In this document: positions 24,170 through 34,768 of the stretch, in pieces
Position numbering within the stretch: position 1 is the first letter of the stretch
How the letters are laid out: the number at the start of each line of letters is the position of its first letter
Assembly: GCA_028015205.1 (NCBI GenBank)
Contig: CM051521.1
Span: 92,418,513-92,482,512 of the forward strand
Length of the DNA stretch: 64,000 nt
DNA from: Mytilisepta virgata
Taxonomy: Eukaryota > Mollusca > Bivalvia > Mytilida > Mytilidae
Direction: 5' to 3'
Translations under genes and position numbers: made by a program
The notes under the pieces: model-generated
Seen by the model: only the letters and a program-made list of their open reading frames with translations
Database searches by the model: none
Told to the model about the DNA's origin: nothing

Positions 24170-25300
24170 TTCGGTCTGTACATGTAACAGCATACAAACA
24201 TTTCATTTCTCTACCCTCTTTACCACCATTCCTCATCCACAACCGAAGGAGAAGTTGAAAGATCTAATCAATCGACGCTTACAAAATAAAAATGGCAACA
24301 GCAGATACACATACCTTGTCATTGGTAGTGATAAATCATACTTTGTTAAAAACCACTCTAAATCTAACAAAAAATATACAGAGGACCAAATTGTCCTGGT
24401 GATTGAATTTTTGTTGAATTTGGTGGACGTGTTTTCCAACAGATAATTGTCATTCCTATGAGCACTAATTGTGCGCCACTCCTGGCCGATTTGTTCACCT
24501 TTACTCGTATGAGGCCGACTTCCTTGACGGCCTTCTTAAGGAAAAACAGAAGAAGCTAGCCTGTACCTTTAATTTCAGCTTCCGCTGCATAGATGATGTT
24601 TTATCACTCAACAATTCACGTTTATGGAATTCCATCTATTCCAATGAGCTTGAACCTAAAGATACCATAGGCACTGCCAAATCTGCGTCTTAGCTTGACA
24701 TTCACCTCAAAATTGACACTAGAGGAAGGTTGAATACAAAACTTTACGACAAACGGGATGACTTTGACTTTCCAATCGTCAACTTCCCATTTTTGAGCGG
24801 CAATATTCCATAACCACCGGCGTATTGACTATATATATATCACAACTCATACGTTATTCCAGAGCTTGTGACATATACATTGACTTCCTAGACAGCGTCC
24901 GGCTCCTGACAGAAAAGTTGCTCAGACAGGGGTATGTTGCTCCTAAGTTGAAGTCATCCTTATTAAAGTTTTATGGACGTCATTATGTCTTGGATGACAG
25001 GTATGACAAATGAAAATACAAATAATACAAATGAAAATGGACCCGTTCCATTGATGTTATCCCTTCCTCATACCGGATTTGACTTGGGCAGCATGGTGGG
25101 TGTCCTGCAGAAAGCAGAGACTGCTTACTCTTCCGGAGCACCTGAGTCTACTCCCGTTTTTTGGTGAGGTCCATTTTTTCATGTTTTTATTTTTAATCGT
25201 AATGCATGTATTGTTTTTGTCATGCATCACAGGGTTGTCATACTTAATTTTATAAAATCTCATAGAAAGAGTTATTTCCTTTTTACATTGAAAATTCCAT
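24170..25300 (+). mobile_element. Decayed reverse-transcriptase fragment, family R (copy 1)
   Basis: Across several frames the sequence reads KEKLKDLINRRLQNKNG, YEADFLDGLLKEKQKKLA, FRCIDDVLSLNN (the RT catalytic DD), NTKLYDKRDDFDFPIVNFPF and YISQLIRYSRAC. At least three stops or frameshifts interrupt it. The same order recurs at 40.6, 51.2 and 59.95 kb. The downstream phrase SGAPESTP is shared with the 40.6 kb copy. I recognise this as an RT found widely in bivalve genomes and tentatively group it with Penelope-like elements; a different class is possible. Confidence 0.75.
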
Positions 25301-26052
25301 AGGCGGGTTTTTGTTTGTTTCTCTGGAAGACTTGATTGAACAAAATCAGGTAAGTTCAATTGTTTCAGTTACGACTTAGCTCATTGCATCTTTTCACCAA
25401 GTGACTAGACAATTCACAGTGATTAAGGTATTCAAATTGTGAAAAATCCATTTTATGAACTGAAGTTATTCGATATTGAGTGCGCTACCTCAGTAATTAA
25501 TCTTAATTGATATAAACAGGTAAATAACACTAACTACTCTTCATGCGGATTGTTAGACTGTTACTTCCGATGTCTGTATATCCATCACGTGATCTTGATT
25601 GTATCCCTTGACATTATTCTCACAAGGCCACATGATTTATTGCCATCACTTAGCGTTTGTCATCTGTTCTTTAAAAGTCTCGCTGTAACCACTGCGCCAA
25701 ATGACTTGAAACTTGGTATAAACTTTAATTGTATGAAGTATGAAGTTTGCTCATTCCATCCTTGTCAGACAACTAACATGGCAGCAATAGACAATGCCTT
25801 TTTTCGATATGGCATTAATTTGAACAATCTTCCGGGACCGATATGAATGTAAACGTAGCGGTTAAAGTCAATAATTATTTCTGATTTGAAAAAAAATAAA
25901 ATTTTCACGGCCTATATATTCTTCTTGGGAACACATTATACATATAGAAAAAAGTGGAAAATATACTACATAATTATGAAATATCACAACATTTGATAAT
26001 GCCCATGCCTTATCTCAGATAACTACCTGTACCTGTACTACTATATGGACTC
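25300..26052. promoter_or_regulatory. Upstream region of C4-like gene, no distinct element
   Basis: This is the flank in front of the intact C4-like gene. The last 120 bp share CTTATCTCAGATAAC-type sequence with the corresponding position upstream of the dead copy at 20,032, so promoter sequence was duplicated too. No clear TATA box could be picked with confidence. Confidence 0.35.
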
Positions 26053-29000
26053 ATGTTTGACATGGCAGCTAGTATGTATTGGTTAACATATTTATGTTTA
26101 CTGTTTTATGCTGTTAGCTGTGAAAGCAAAAAACAAAAACGTCTTTTGCTGAACGATCCGGATGTAGCCCGAGACATTGCAAGTATGAAAAGCATGATCC
26201 AGACACTTTCAAATCAAGTAACTCAACTACAGACAACCAGTGGTAAGTAAAAATACAATATGTCAACCTCTACGTGACATGTTTGCATAAAATAGTTCGA
26301 CACTGTCGAAATGGCAGCAGCCAATACCAGGGTGACATAATTCTGCAGTGGTTTTTGCAAACCTTCATGTGCACTAGAAAATGGTTGAAGAATACCATCC
26401 TTTAATTCTTAATAGCATCACCTTCTTTAAATTTAATGTACTTAGACCGAGCTGTCTTTCGAGCAAGTTAAAAGCCACATGTACACATTATTCTATCATT
26501 TTTTAAGTCTTATTAGAAATGAAAGGAGACATATGATTCCCTAAAACTGAATCATAAAATACATGAAGAGGTTGTCGTATACTAGTAGTTTTCAACTACC
26601 TTAAAGAACTTTGACGTTAAATTGACGGAAACCACGTATCTTTTGACTAAAATGACGATAATAAATATTTAAATGGAGGAAGTTTTTAAATACTATATTC
26701 TATTTTATATATATCCGAGACAACAATTGGCATTCTTACCTTTATTACAATTGAAACCTACTTCTGTTTGACCATGATCGTACCCCCGTGTCCTAGGCCT
26801 ACAAAGTGGATATCTATGGTGGGGATGATTTCGTGTTTTCGCATTTGATACATTGAAAAGATAACGCGAAAAGGGGAAAGATTTTCTTTTTCGCTATTTC
26901 ACCTTTATATTTTCGCTTTATGAAACATCAAAGGCGAAAACGCGAAATGGCAGCATCCGGCCACCGTAGATTTTAGATAATACACGGGCCTTTAATACAA
27001 AAGCGAGAAGACACGTTGTGTAATACACGTGATACTACATATTCTTATACCAATTTAAAAAAAAAACCGGGTGTAGGTTAATGTGTATAAGAAAATAACG
27101 CATGCAATTCTGAAATATAATTGAAACTGTAGATGAAAGCGCTTATAAATATTGGTCATCATCTAGAAAATCTTTTCCGACAACGAGAATAAATTAGTAG
27201 TTAGAAATTAAAAGACCAAAGGTTTGTTTAGTAGAAGATGTTCTTAACAATAATTTACTAATTTATTAAGTCAAGCGTTTTGTCCACACATACTTGTGTC
27301 CAAAAGTTATCTGTTCTTATCTTTTAAGGTGGTGGGTCGACGTATGTACATTGGGGAAGATCAAAATGCTCGGGAGAAAGCACAGAATTAGTATATTCAG
27401 GTGATATATACGTAGTCGAATTAAAGAATGTATAAACATTTCTATAAAAAGGTATGGGTAAGCGTGTCAGTATTTCATTGCCACTGTAGTTATATCGACA
27501 AAATAATACCGAGGAGTAGTATATGGCACAGTTCAGTTATCATTTGTAGAGGTACCGAGTATATCGTCACTGGAAGCAAAAGTAACATGACCAAAAAATA
27601 AATGCCCGGAAGTGAGGAGGAGGGAAAAGAAAAGTGGTCATTTTCTTCTTGTCTTGGTCTTGATTTATAGACAAATTTATAGATAGTCGAATTTATTTCC
27701 TTAATGAGTTGGATGATTTTCTTTACTGCTGAGGACTTCGCTCCGTTACTCATCTTGCTCTTCTCTTGCACAATGTTGCTCGTCACTGTTCATCTCTTGT
27801 CATAACTGTTCTAATTCTGACATCAGACAAGTTTAAGCATAGGCGAAAGTGTTTTCCTTGTATCTTTGCGAGTTGGATGATTATTTTTACTGCCTGCTCC
27901 GCTGCTCGTCGCTGCACTGTACTGTACCCATTTTGCTCTTTTCTTGCTTCGTGCTGCTCATCGCTTCTTTTCTCTCGCCGTGCTGCTCATCGCTTCTTTT
28001 CTCTCGCCGTGCTGCTCTTTCCTGTTCATCTCTGCTCAGTACCAAGCTTTCGTGCTCATTTTCGCTATTGAGGACGAAGAAGAGAGATTGTTTCTGAGGA
28101 GGAGGTCATTTTCTTCTTGTCTTTGTATTGGTGTTCTTGGTCCGGTTGTCATCAGACAAGTTTCTACATTGTCGAAAGTCTGTTTTCCTTGTATCATCGC
28201 GAGTTGGATGATTCTCTTCACTGCTTAGGGCTTCAATCCGCTGCTCATCGGTGCTCGGCAATGTACAAATTTTGCTCTTCTCTTGTTCTGTGTTGTTCTT
28301 CACTGCCCATCGCTGCTCTGCACTTTACTCATCACTGCTCCGTGTTACTCTTTACTGCTCCGTGTTACTCTTTACTGCACCTCGCTGCTCGGAATCCTGT
28401 TCTTGTGCTCATTTCGGTTTTTGAGGAATAGGAGGGATTGCCGCTGCTGCTGAGGAGGAGGAGGAGGGATTGCTGCTGCTTATTTAACACATCGTTAAAG
28501 GAGGAGGTGGAATTCTTAGTTTTGTTATAAATCATCTCTTGCATTGGTCTCCTTGATTTTTCAAGCACAATAGCATGATTCTGATCAGGGATCAATACTA
28601 TCCCGAGAAACGATGAGCAGAAATAAGCAACACGGAGCAAGAGAAGAGCAAAATGAGTACAATGCAGAGCACCGATGAGCAGCGGAGCGAAAGCCTCAGC
28701 AGTTAAGAAAACCACCCAGCCTGCGAAGATACAAGGAAAACAGATTTTCGACGATCTAGAATTTTGTCTGAAGACAACCCAGACCAAGACAAGAAAAAAA
28801 TGACCACCCAACCTCTCCCGTCTCCCCAAAAGCAACCCCTCCTGCTCATCTTCCTCCTCAAAAACCGAAATGAGCATTCGAGCATGGTCCTGAGTAGCGA
28901 TGAGCAGCACGGAGCATGAGAAGAGCAAAATGAGGTTACTGCAGAGCATCAATGAGCAGTGAAGAGCAGCACTGTGTAAGAGAAGAGCAAAATGAGTTTA

Positions 29001-32000
29001 GTGCAGATCAGCAAAGAGCAGCACGGAGCAAGGGATGAGCAAAATGTGTTTTGTGCAGAGCACCGAAGAGCAGCGGAGTGAAGCCCTCAGCAGTGAAGAG
29101 AATCATCGCGAAGATACAAGGAAAGACTTTCGAAAATTGAAAAAACTGTCTGATGACAACCGAGACCAAGAGAAGAAGACAGACCGAGAGACAATCGAGT
29201 ATGCAAAACGCGGAAAAATTTGAAAAATACAAACCTAATTTCGGTCAAGTATGCGTAGAAACACAGCTCCGGGTCCCAGCACCTGATTGACGTCACTTCC
29301 TAAAAAATACATTGAAAATGGCGGGAAAATCCATCGCTTTCGGTTGCGCGTGCGCGTAAACCACTTCCGGTTCTGCTTACATTGACGTCACTTCCAGTGA
29401 CACAATCATATCCTGCACCTTCACAAAGGATAACTGAACTGTGCCCATATACTACTCCGAAGGAATAACAAAAGGAAAATCTATAAGATAAAAATAATTT
29501 GAAGGCGAATTGTTGGATCACTAACACAAAGAACAAAAACTATAAAGGTACAGCAGAAACGTGTATAGCAAGCCATTGAGAAATAACAGTCAAGAAGTTT
29601 ACAGTTTGTTTCTCTCTGATCGTATCTGAAATTAATGCGCCATTTCAACTCACTCGTTTCCTTTCTTATCTCAACAAGTGTCGATTGATATAAAAAGTTT
29701 TGTTTTAAATAAATACTGATATACACGTATACAGTGTATTAGGGGACGACCATTTGATATTCTGGAGGGGGGTGAGGATTTTGAGAATAAATAACTCAGC
29801 CTTGATAATAACAAAAATGAATGGTTTGTTCTGTGGTAGTTTGAAAATAAATGACCTGACCTACAATGGATTGAAAATAAATAACTCGGCAGGTCTTTTA
29901 AATAATTTTTATAAATGCATGTTTTAAAGTATGAGATGGAACCTGATTCTACCAAAATTCGTCTTTTTTCATATTTTTTCGGGAAAAACTTCCCAAATCT
30001 TTTAATAATATATATACTCTAATATTTAAGACATGTTCATTACCAATCCAAAAAAAAAAAAAAAAAATCCTAACTGAACTCATCCTGTGTTTCGGATATC
30101 TATTTAGGTCATATTTAATTTTAAGTGACCAAGGCCATGTCCATTATCAGAGACCAAGCCTAATTATGAGCATACTTAATTGCAGTGTGAAATAAAACCA
30201 TGTAATAACATATGGTCCCAATCATCGATTAACAGAAAGGGTCTGACACCTGGTGGTCCTTAGTGTACTTAAAAACAAAAGTTCTCTCTGTGTTAATGTT
30301 CATCTGTGTATGTCCATTGCATTAATCACATTAATTCATTATCTATTATCCAGTAACCTCTTTTTATTTGAGTTTAGCCGATGTTTAGTGATCTTTCAAG
30401 TTTTTATGTCTTTGGTAAGCAAAAATTGGCGATAGTTTTTTTTGCTTCTTCGTCTTTTTGTATAAGATGCCAGTGTTTATTAAGAGGCCTTTCGATGGTT
30501 GAATTCAGTACTTAGTACAATACTAGAGGGATTTCTGTTTTGCCAGGTTTTGTTCTGTATTGAAAGGTTTCACTTCTCGGCGTTTTCATTTTTTCTTTTA
30601 TAATTGGTTCAATTTATATACGTTTATATCCCCTTTTGATGAGGTTTTCTATGAATTCTTTAATTCTAAATTCTAAATCATTTTTTGTTATTTGTAAGTC
30701 TAATTAGTCTGGTAATCTCTCCTATGATAAATCCTTTAAAAACAGAGGAGGGATGCGCTGATGACCTATGCAGATACTGGTAGTTTTCTGTCGGTTTATG
30801 GTATAGTTTAAGATCTAGACAACCCTTTTCTAGCTTTAAAGATGGTCACGTCCAAGAATTCCAAACTCTAATGCAACATTTTGTATGTGAATTTAAGCAG
30901 CTGGTGGATATTATTAGCAATTAAAAAAAAATATTTAAAGTGTCTTCTTTTCCATTGCATATAATAAACCCATCGTCCCGATAAACTGACAGTAACATCA
31001 TTCTGTTACAAAATTTCTGAAATTATTTCGAACATGCGTAAATGTGTAAGGCTTGGGGATACTGGTGCTCCCATTGGAACCCCTAATTTTTGTTTGAAAA
31101 TTCTTCCGTTGAATTCAAACTCATTGTTCTACAATATAATTTTTATAATACCTAGCATTAAATGTTTGGGTGACAATTTAATTTCATACTCGTATTTTAT
31201 AAGTTCGGGCCATGCTCTGTTTACTGCGCTCAATATTTCCTCATGTTTCAGGTTTGTGTACATGCTTGTGATATCGAAAGATGCCATAAGTATATTATTA
31301 GCTTATTCTATTTTGTTTATAAAGGCCGTTGTGTCCTTAGTGTACTTCCATTGTGTCGCTTATAGGTTGTAGAAAGAAGTCTACGTAAAGGCTAATTTTT
31401 TCAAGTGGACTCCCACACCATAATACAATCGCTCTGCCCGGAAGATTAAGATTCTGAATAATTCCATCACTTATATTGTTGGTATTATTTAGTTCTAAGC
31501 GGTGTGTTTTGGGGAGCATATATAATCTCCCTAACCTGTTATCGTTGTGATTTGTTAGAAATTTGTATGTTATGTCATCCATATAACCTAATTTCTTGAT
31601 TGACAAGATCTTTCCTTTAATCATGTTGCTAATCTCCAAAGAGTGAGATTTATCAATTTCTTGATAATGTATTCTGTTATTTAATTGTGACATGGCTTGA
31701 CTGGGACTGAGACTTCAAGGTGGGACAGCCAAAACTCCGAACAGATACAACCTTGACTATGTTATTTATTTATTTATTTTCTGTCTTTATAGTCCACAAA
31801 AATAAATAACCCATCCAAAACAAATCCTCCTGTCCTCCTGCCCCCCCCCCAGAATCTGAATATCAAATGGTCGTCCCCTTATATAAGCATCTAGCTTATA
31901 TACTTCCTATGCAAAAGTGCTTAAACGTAGCTTATTGAGACTGATAACCGTATAGGTTATAGCACTATATTAGGCAATTATACAAATTATGTTTCAAATA

Positions 32001-32794
32001 TTCTTTAATTTCTTTGGTGCATCAACCTTGCCATAGGAGCAATGTTAATTAGTTAAATATAAATTTGAACCCTGTTATCTAATGGTGAAAAAAGAAAATG
32101 TATCTTTATCTTGAAAGATCATACAATAATAAAATATATGACACACGTTGGAATTCAGTTTATGGTAAAAATGTATCTCTCTCGGATAATTTTTTTAATT
32201 AAATTGTTTAAATTAACCGATATAAATTCTGGGAAAAAAATTTCACACATTCGATTACAGACTCTCTAATAGTTCATGTATTTTACCGGTAAAAATGAAA
32301 TATAAAAAATATGTTTAGGATATGCCGCAGGTCAGCTATACACTCACACACAATATACAGCTAGATATGGCGGCCCTTCCAATTTTCTTTGTTTGCCAGA
32401 ACATCCTGAACCATCCAACGTGACGGCAAATGGATATAGTCTTTTGTTTGGCACTGAGTATGAAGAAAATATTCTAAAATCTGATGCAGCAAACGAAGAT
32501 GTTCCGTGTGCAGTTTGCAGAAGTACCAACACTCGCACTTCACTTATGATACCGGGAAGGAAAACTTGCAACGCTGGTTGGAAGATAGGATATAATGGCC
32601 TATTAGCATCAGGTCATCGTGCGTATACTGCTTCCACATATATTTGCCTCGACAGTAAACCAGAATATATTCCAGGTGGTCACGTGAATAATGATGGCAG
32701 TCTTCTGTACATAACGACTTTGAAGTGTGGTTCATTACCCTGTCCGCCTTACCATAATGATAAAGCCGTAAATTGCGTCGTTTGTTCAAAATAA
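26053..32794 (+). CDS. Secreted short-chain collagen C4-like protein, 3 exons, complete
   Basis: Exons 26053-26242, 27329-27400 and 32319-32794 join in phase (GT-AG throughout) to encode 245 residues ending in VCSK and TAA. Residues 1-24 form a signal peptide (hydrophobic WLTYLCLLFYAVSC). Residues about 25-60 (KRLLLNDPDVARDIASMKSM, then a heptad-like stretch) look like a short coiled-coil oligomerisation segment. Exon 2 gives GGGSTYVHWGRSKCSGE. Exon 3 holds the Cys-rich C-terminal domain: NFLCLPEHP, LLFGTEYEE, DVPCAVCRSTN, SLMIPGRKTC, YICLDSKPE, CGSLPCPPY. This domain belongs to bivalve proteins annotated as short-chain collagen C4-like. No Gly-X-Y collagen repeat is present, so the name reflects homology only; ligand and role are unknown. 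Two broken relatives lie at 20,032 and 59,398-60,880. AATAAA follows at 32,942. Confidence 0.9.
27600..29200. repeat. Large inverted array of ~300 bp GCTC-rich units in C4-like intron 2
   Basis: Units containing GTCATTTTCTTCTTGTCTTG, GTTTTCCTTGTATC, GAGTTGGATGATT, CTTCGCTCCGCTGCTCATCG and CTCATTTTGCTCTTCTCTTG occur about three times in the + direction (27,600-28,440). They then occur at least twice in the reverse direction (28,500-29,200). The two halves could pair as a roughly 0.8 kb imperfect hairpin. Long open frames on both strands here (up to 195 codons) are by-products of TGCTC/GAGCA repetition. Confidence 0.8.
29742..31878. mobile_element. Element with inverted ends GGGGACGACCATTTGATATTC
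   Basis: GGGGACGACCATTTGATATT (from 29,742) is repeated in reverse complement as AATATCAAATGGTCGTCCCC ending at 31,878. Inside both ends come a CCAGA/TCTGG block, a G or C run, and ATAAATAA-rich sequence. TTA flanks both sides and may be a short target duplication. A Penelope-like RT relic lies inside (30,450-31,696). Either the RT inserted into a TIR element, or these are inverted terminal pseudo-repeats of the Penelope-like element itself. Confidence 0.65.
30450..31696 (-). mobile_element. Penelope-like element reverse-transcriptase remnant
   Basis: On the minus strand an opening frame of 118 codons (31,693-31,337) contains GRLYMLPKTHR, GRAIVLWCGSPLEKISLYVD and FFLQPI, the N-terminal RT signature of Penelope-like elements (LPKxHK ... 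GRPIVS ... SP.E..S..VD..L.P). Further left, other frames give SFDITSMYTN and NGRIFKQKLGVPMGAPVSPS, i.e. RT motifs A and B. The YxDD motif and any GIY-YIG endonuclease are not readable. The copy is dead and lies inside intron 2 of the C4-like gene. Confidence 0.8.
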
Positions 32795-32941
32795 TTTTTA
32801 GAGTTTAAAATTTTATTTGTTTTCGCCCATAACCTAAGGTTAAGTTGAATTATCAGTTAAAAAATATTTTAAAACCTCTTCTCTTTGCTGTTTTTATGAA
32901 GTAAATTAAAGAAGACAGTAATGCCCATTACAAACCGGAAG

Positions 32942-32947
32942 AATAAA
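32942..32947 (+). terminator. Polyadenylation signal of C4-like gene
   Basis: AATAAA lies 148 bp after the stop codon and is the first canonical hexamer downstream, so it is the likely 3' end signal. Confidence 0.55.
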
Positions 32948-33129
32948 GAATAATACATAAATATGCCCATTGTACACAAATGCATACACAATAGAATACA
33001 AAGGCCATAAACCAAACATAAGTACAAGGATTAGCTTTATTTAAAAGCTTGTCTGACTTCAGCATGTAATTAATTTAGGTATGGGTTTGTAAACAACAAA
33101 CATTGATCACATGTTGAAATCGATTGAAT

Positions 33130-34210
33130 ATATTAGCATCACACTAACTTAACATAGTAACTTTAGGCTTCGTCCAAACACTAAAGTGTCTCGCCTTCCT
33201 CCTAAATATATTTAGTTGAAGCGAGGTATAGGTCAGATACCTAACAATGACTCCAAACAAAATAAAAGTATGTTTGATCTACCGTGTATGAGAAAAAGCT
33301 AATAACAAGAACTTGACCCAAACCTTTAAGATACATTTGTATTAGCTTGAGGTGTAAATTAGGTGACATGTTTCAGACAGAAAAAACAATTATTCTTTAT
33401 ACCAAATATCACAGATGTACTATGTTTTATTATTGAGAAACTAGGCAAATCACGAAAACACTAATTACGTTAAAAAACGAAGCGTGAAAATGAGGTAAAG
33501 GACAGGTGATCTATATTGACACTCATGCACAGCTTGCAAGAAATATAAAGACCAAATACCTATGACCTATCAGTTACATGTACTGAGAAATGGACCTAAT
33601 CACAAAAACTGGATGTGAATCACTGGAGCATTAAAATGAGGTCAAGGACATGCGACTCTGTCAGATGGACATTCATCCCTATATCAAATAGCATTTACCT
33701 ACCATGTATAGTTACTGAGAAAAAAACCAATACAAAAACTTTAAAATGACCTATGGAGCATGAAGATGAGGTCAAGCAGATGTAACATCTATCAGAGAAA
33801 TACACGTATTGCAAAAATCTACACACCAAATACAGTCAAAGTACTATGTATAGTTAATGCGAATCAGACCTTATCCAAAACTTTAACATGACCACTGGAA
33901 TAGGGAAATGAGGTCAAGGAAATGCGACAGCTGTTGGACGGAATACACTCTTCTAAAAGAATTACATATCAAATATAGTTGGCTTACCATGTATAGTTAC
34001 TAAGAAACAGATCTAATCCAAAAACATTAACATGATCACTGGAGCCTGAAAATGAGGACAAGGTTAGGTAAAATTGACATGCTGACATGCTGTGCCTATA
34101 AGCAACCACTACACCAAATTTGGTTAACCTATGTAAAATAGTTGCTAAGATATTCCTTGTTAACGCCGCCGACACCGAAAAAGCAATATCTTGCATTCAG
34201 CGACTTTATC
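33130..34210. repeat. Tandem ~150-170 bp units (ACCATGTATAGTTACTGAGAA family)
   Basis: At least five diverged units each contain ACCATGTATAGTTACTGAGAA-like sequence, AAAACTTTAACATGACC, TGGAGCATGAAAATGAGGTC and AAGGACATGCGAC-type blocks (near 33,460, 33,600, 33,740, 33,870 and 34,000). The tract ends with GTTAACGCCGCCGACACCGA. It is a dispersed satellite-like repeat, between the C4-like gene and the presumed receptor promoter, with no gene. Confidence 0.65.
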
Positions 34211-34439
34211 GAAGACGAGACGAACATATAAGAGCAGTTTATTTTACAAGCTTAAATTTACAATTACAAAATTCAGTCACTGTAGGTCAAAATTTTCGAA
34301 ACTCAAACTTCTAAAACGGTATTGCTTATCTATATACAGTGTATTGTAACACAATATATACATGTAAATATAAAATGCATAAATTGAAGAAGTCAAAAAT
34401 CATAGAGGAGTGTTGGTAACAAGAATGTTTGACGGTCGA

Positions 34440-34695
34440 GCGTATGAGCGGCGATAAAAATATCAATGAAATTTGGTCGAAAGTGCACAGATAATGATGA
34501 AATACTCAGTAATTTCAAACATTTTATGAAATATTTCGATTGGATTAAACGTAATGCCAGGGTGCATAGACTTCCTCATGAAACATATCAGTTTCATGTT
34601 CCTTTGTCCACTTTATACGGAAATCTAAAATAATTTTTCTATAATCATATAAATACATAATCCATTGCGTTTTGTTACTTCTGGAAAATTTTCAG
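34440..34695 (+). promoter_or_regulatory. Presumed receptor promoter and non-coding first exon, copy 1
   Basis: A block with TTCATGTTCCTTTGTCCACT, TTATACGG (34,613-34,620) and an exon-like end TTTTCAG|GTAAGTTT (donor at 34,696) is conserved with 63,100-63,269. In that copy the corresponding box is a canonical TATATAAAA. Duplicate conservation plus a consensus donor suggest a core promoter and a short 5' UTR exon. The next receptor exon I can recognise is at 37,458. Assignment to the receptor is by position only. Confidence 0.4.
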
Positions 34696-34768
34696 GTAAG
34701 TTTATAAAGCGATAGATTCTTATTCTTAAATACTCGTTAAATGTAGGTTAAGTTGTAGATCGGGTGAA

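Noticed and set aside
27766..28952. Cluster of long open frames (up to 195 codons) on both strands
   Set aside because: They follow the TGCTC/GAGCA inverted array in the C4-like intron and have low-complexity Cys/Leu/Ser composition with no family match.
31034..31372. 112-codon forward frame
   Set aside because: It is the antisense shadow of the Penelope-like RT read on the minus strand (LPKTHR, SPLEKISLYVD).
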